Under the pieces are notes generated by a model, which saw nothing but the letters and a program-made list of their open reading frames with translations, was not told the origin of the DNA and searched no databases. Positions 60,716 through 64,000 of a stretch of DNA of 64,000 nucleotides are shown here, one piece after another (the stretch's first letter is position 1; the number at the start of each line of letters is the position of its first letter). Source of the stretch: Owenia fusiformis (lineage: Eukaryota; Annelida; Polychaeta; Sabellida; Oweniidae); assembly GCA_903813345.2 (NCBI GenBank), contig CAIIXF020000006.1, positions 18,108,348 to 18,172,347 of the forward strand, in the 5' to 3' direction. Both the position numbers and the translations under genes were made by a program.

Positions 60716-62145
60716 AAAGGAGGAGGGAAATTAGCGCAACAGATTTTGGACAGTCATATGTTTGATTTTGGCAATTTTCTAAGGATTTAAACAATTGCAT
60801 ATGTTAGGCCAATGCATTACCTCCAGGAAAATCACTTCTAGAGATGATAAAATAATTTCGACTTTGAGACAGGGTAGATGCACACAACCCACCCAGATGT
60901 TTTTTCTGAAATGTTTTCCTAATTTTCGACCCCTTCCATCCCTGTTTTTTTAATTTTTCTTGCATCAATATGTTGCATTTTGACACATAGTTAACCACTT
61001 TAAAGGAATAAGTGATTCCTTAAGGGGTTTTAAAGATACCCATTATGGGTGAACAAACTTAGCTGAAAGCAATGATTTTTCCTATGGGAAAATAACATGG
61101 GAAATATTGTTTTCCACTTTATCTAAAAGGAATCATTTATTCCTTTTAAAGATTCTCGCAATCTTTATCCAATCAGCGTTTGCGAGTGTGTCGGCTCACG
61201 TATAAAAGGCGAATCCAACTCAAATCCATGCAGGGGTGTCGAGGTACTCGAATAGGAAAGAGCTCATGAAATCTGAATTTATATGCACATGGTCAATGTT
61301 TACACATGTTTGGAGTCATTGAAGAAAATGTGATATGGGTGTGGTTCCGAATTTGAAGTCATTGCTGGAAAATATGATTTTAATACGTGAAATTATATCT
61401 ATAAATACAGCACTAAAAATAACAGTACACATGAAGTACATGTATGATTGTGTTCAGAAATGTCTGAAACCCTTACTGAAAATTCTGTCTGCATTTTGTC
61501 ACCATTGCTCTTTCTTCCCGCATTCTAGTGCTGTTTGAATGAATATATTAATTAATGTATTTCTAACTAAAATATTTCACATTGTTTTATAAACCACAAA
61601 CATTTAGATCATAAAAAAATTATTCAATACTTGAGTGAGCACAATATGCAAGGGTTACTAAGTTGACACAGTAAATGACCACTAATATTGTGTTAGTCCA
61701 TGCACACAGCTTACACCCCTCACTTTCATAGTGAAGTGACTAATTGGTTTATGTTTACGTTTTAATGTGTTTTGGGTTCCTTGTTACAGCAAGGGGGGCC
61801 AGTAAAGTAGACTAACATGTTTGCATGGCAAATTTTGATAGAATATGTGAGACACTTTAAGGGATTAACTCAGTGTCAAAACGCAACGTATTGATGCAAG
61901 AAAAATTAAAAAAGCAAGGATGGAAGGGGTTGAAAATCAGGAAAACATTTCAGAAAAAACATGGGGGTGGGTTGTTTGCATCTACCTTGTCTCAAAGTCG
62001 AAATTATTTTATCATCTCTAGAAGTGATTTTCTTGGAGGTAATGAATTCGCCTAACATATGCAACTGTTTAAATCCCCAGGAAATGGCCAAAATCAAGCA
62101 TATATGACTGTCCAAAATCTGTTGTGCTAACTTCCCTCCTCCTTT
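60716..62145. mobile_element. 1.43-kb element with ~300-bp terminal inverted repeats upstream of DHDH
   Basis: 60716-61015 and 61857-62145 are long inverted repeats: AAAGGAGGAGGGAAATTAGC and CAACAGATTTTGGACAGTCA at the left, inverse at the right ending CTTCCCTCCTCCTTT. Both arms encode the same meaningless frame. The unique centre carries a TATAAAAGG box at 61200-61208 and a short frame after it. Confidence 0.72.
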
Positions 62146-62149
62146 AAGG

Positions 62150-63850
62150 AGAAGCCCCTAATACAAAATGACACTAAACTAAGACAACAGCAATGCCAAA
62201 GTGTAGCAGATCCCATTGAACAGCCATGGCTGGCATTTTTGCAAACGAAGTATATAGCAAAAATTGTAAAATAACACTTATAAATGGCCACGATTTTCAA
62301 AAATGGTTGCTCACTAGCTAAATTGTCATCAGAAAGTGTAATATGCTTAGCCCATATAAATTTTAGCAAAAATTGCACACATTCAAAGGGTACATGTGTA
62401 AATGGCGGCCATTTTTCAAAATATAGTCACCTGCTAGCCCAAATGTCATAAGACAGTGTACCATGTTTAAGAGTATTCACATATTAAATATGAACAAAAT
62501 CGCTCCACTACTTTTCGTAGTAAAATACGTAGAAATGGCAGCCATTTTTCAAGATTTCCGCCTACAAATTTTTTTGTCTCCCTAAAAAAGGTAAATTGTG
62601 CATGTTGTATATACCCTTGAGAGGCCAATCAGATATTTTATTTATTGGGTAGTCTCTCTTAAAACATCAGATTATAGTATTCTCGAAACATGGCCAGGCA
62701 CTTTAATAGTGCAAGTCATTCTACATTTTGTATTCTGCATGTAATTCCACACATGTACATCTTGACGATATAATAAACCAGAACAACGGCAACGCCAAAG
62801 CGTAGCGAATCCCATCGAACAGAAATGGCTGGCATTTTTACAAACGAATAGCAAATATCATAAAACAACACACCAGAAAGGCCACCATTTTCAAAATGGT
62901 TGCTCACTAGCCAAGTTGTCATCAGAAGAAATAATATGCTTTTCAGTAGCCACCTCTAAAATTTTTGAAAAATCGCACACATACTTGTAAAATAACACAC
63001 ATAAAAATGGTGGCCATTTTTCAAAATGGCCGACTACTCCCCAAAGTTTTATTAGACAATGTGCCATGCTTAAAGTATTCACATATCAAATATGAACAAA
63101 ATTGATCCACTACTTTTCGAGTTATAGTAAAATACGTTAAAATGGCGGCCATTTTTCATAAAATTTTTCAAAATGGCCGCCTTCTACCAAAAGTGTCATA
63201 GGACAGTGTGCCATGCTAGTAGTATTCACATACCAAATATGAACAAAATCGCTCCACTACTTTTCGAGTTATAGTAAAATACGTTAAAATGGCGGCCATT
63301 TTTCAAAATGGCCGCCTTCTACCAAAAGTGTCTTTAGACAGTGTACAATGCTTATAGTATTCACATACCAAATATGAACAAAATCACTCCACTATTTTTT
63401 GAGTTATAGCAAAGATCGTAAAATGACGAGTAAAGGCCGCCATTTTTCAAGATGGCTGCCATGTGCTTCTTTTATATCTACATTTGTAGCATTATTAATG
63501 TCCTTTATAATTTTTTACATTTAAAACATATTGATATAACAGTTTTACATATTGCACCTAAATTACTGTAAAATCGGCACTAAAATGGCCGCCATTTTGA
63601 AATGAGCGGCCATTTTGAAAATCGGCTTTCGAGCAGAACTTCTACCCCAAAAAGGTATATGTGTACAAAATATGAACAAAATCGGGCCAACGGTATTTGA
63701 GTTATTGCCCGGACGGACGGACAGACGGACGGACGGACGTACGTACGGACGGACGTACGTACGGACGGACGTACGTACGGACGGACGGACGGACGGAGGC
63801 GTTCCCTATATCCCTCCGAACTTCGTTCGATGGGATAATAATACAGCAAG
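62150..63850. repeat. AAAATGGCGGCC / GGAC repeat region
   Basis: Diverged repeats of AAAATGGCGGCCATTTTTCA, CATACCAAATATGAACAAAA and TTGAGTTATTGCCCGGACGG lead to a microsatellite of GGAC/GTAC tetramers (63710-63798) and the block CCGAACTTCGTTCGATGGG. The 3' half is close to 17340-18000, and a diverged version is at 30620-30790, so this is a dispersed family. Confidence 0.8.
63710..63798. repeat. GGAC/GTAC tetranucleotide microsatellite
   Basis: About 22 tetramers, mostly GGAC with GTAC variants in palindromic ACGTACGT groups. Confidence 0.9.
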
Positions 63851-64000
63851 AGAGCAGATGACATTCTAATTTAAACAATGCAAAGTCCAATACTTTAGTA
63901 CACTATGAGTGTATTTAGTGTATTTGGATTGTGTGATTACAATCAGATGGACTCTCAAAACTACTGTCAATCTCAAAATTTGCAATATATTTTCACAAAA

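Noticed and set aside
61200-61208. TATAAAAGG as the promoter of a plus-strand gene
   Set aside because: No convincing coding sequence follows; it is inside a TIR element, so it is only mentioned as a possible element promoter.
60804-62055. Two similar 60-64-residue frames starting near MQEKLKKQGWKG
   Set aside because: They lie in the two inverted arms of one mobile element; one is interrupted relative to the other, and there is no known domain.
63580-63890. Arg/Thr/Asp- and Val/Arg/Pro-Ser-rich frames on both strands
   Set aside because: Products of the GGAC/GTAC microsatellite.
1-64000. tRNA or rRNA genes
   Set aside because: No cloverleaf with conserved box A/B spacing or rRNA-like conserved blocks could be found by eye.

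Overview
The window is metazoan nuclear DNA from an AT-rich, intron- and repeat-rich invertebrate genome. The genes have many short exons with GT-AG introns, and the introns are full of TIR/foldback elements and minisatellites. The protein domains (fibro-slime, F5/8C, cadherin and thrombospondin-type EGF joined to leucine-rich repeats, LRRs) and a dimeric dihydrodiol dehydrogenase suggest a marine invertebrate. A deuterostome such as a hemichordate or lancelet is my best guess, but nothing in the sequence proves it. There is no bacterial-style operon, CRISPR array, rRNA or tRNA that I can support. All exon boundaries were read by hand from splice consensus and reading frame.

Two genes, both on the minus strand, account for the coding signal. 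Gene 1 runs from about 50.65 kb down to the left edge, where it continues out of the window. It has a 5' UTR exon, a 5' UTR intron, and 45 coding exons. These join in one open frame of 6375 nt, 2125 residues so far with no stop. In order the protein has a signal peptide, an LRR N-cap, roughly 35 LRRs, an LRR C-cap, an FN3-like segment, a fibro-slime domain split over four exons, a cadherin segment, an F5/8C discoidin domain, three Cys-rich (ephrin-receptor-like/GCC2-GCC3) exons, and thrombospondin-type EGF modules. It looks like a very large secreted or membrane-anchored adhesion or recognition protein. I do not recognise this architecture as a named gene. Gene 2 (54978-60010) has six coding exons that join into exactly 334 residues. 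It is a trans-1,2-dihydrobenzene-1,2-diol dehydrogenase (DHDH) of the GFO/IDH/MocA family, with its stop codon and a poly(A) signal in place.

The introns hold most of the unusual structure. Three tandem arrays sit on the 3' splice sites of exons of gene 1. The ~4.95-kb, ~75-copy array in intron 3 contains the working acceptor as its terminal unit. The array at exon 26 repeats branch-like sequence, AG and 14 exon bases eight times. The array at exon 29 abuts the acceptor. Intron 13 carries a 27-bp minisatellite split by a nest of at least three layers of transposons, one layer of which can be dated by an intact empty-site copy next door. Other introns carry MITEs with readable TIRs and target-site duplications: TA (three CAGGGTGGGCC elements), TTAA, and a perfect 8-bp duplication, ACTATCAG. 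There are also several long foldbacks. The intergenic stretch 50.7-54.9 kb shows one small foldback and otherwise nothing I recognise. The region upstream of gene 2 (60.0-64.0 kb) is repeats.
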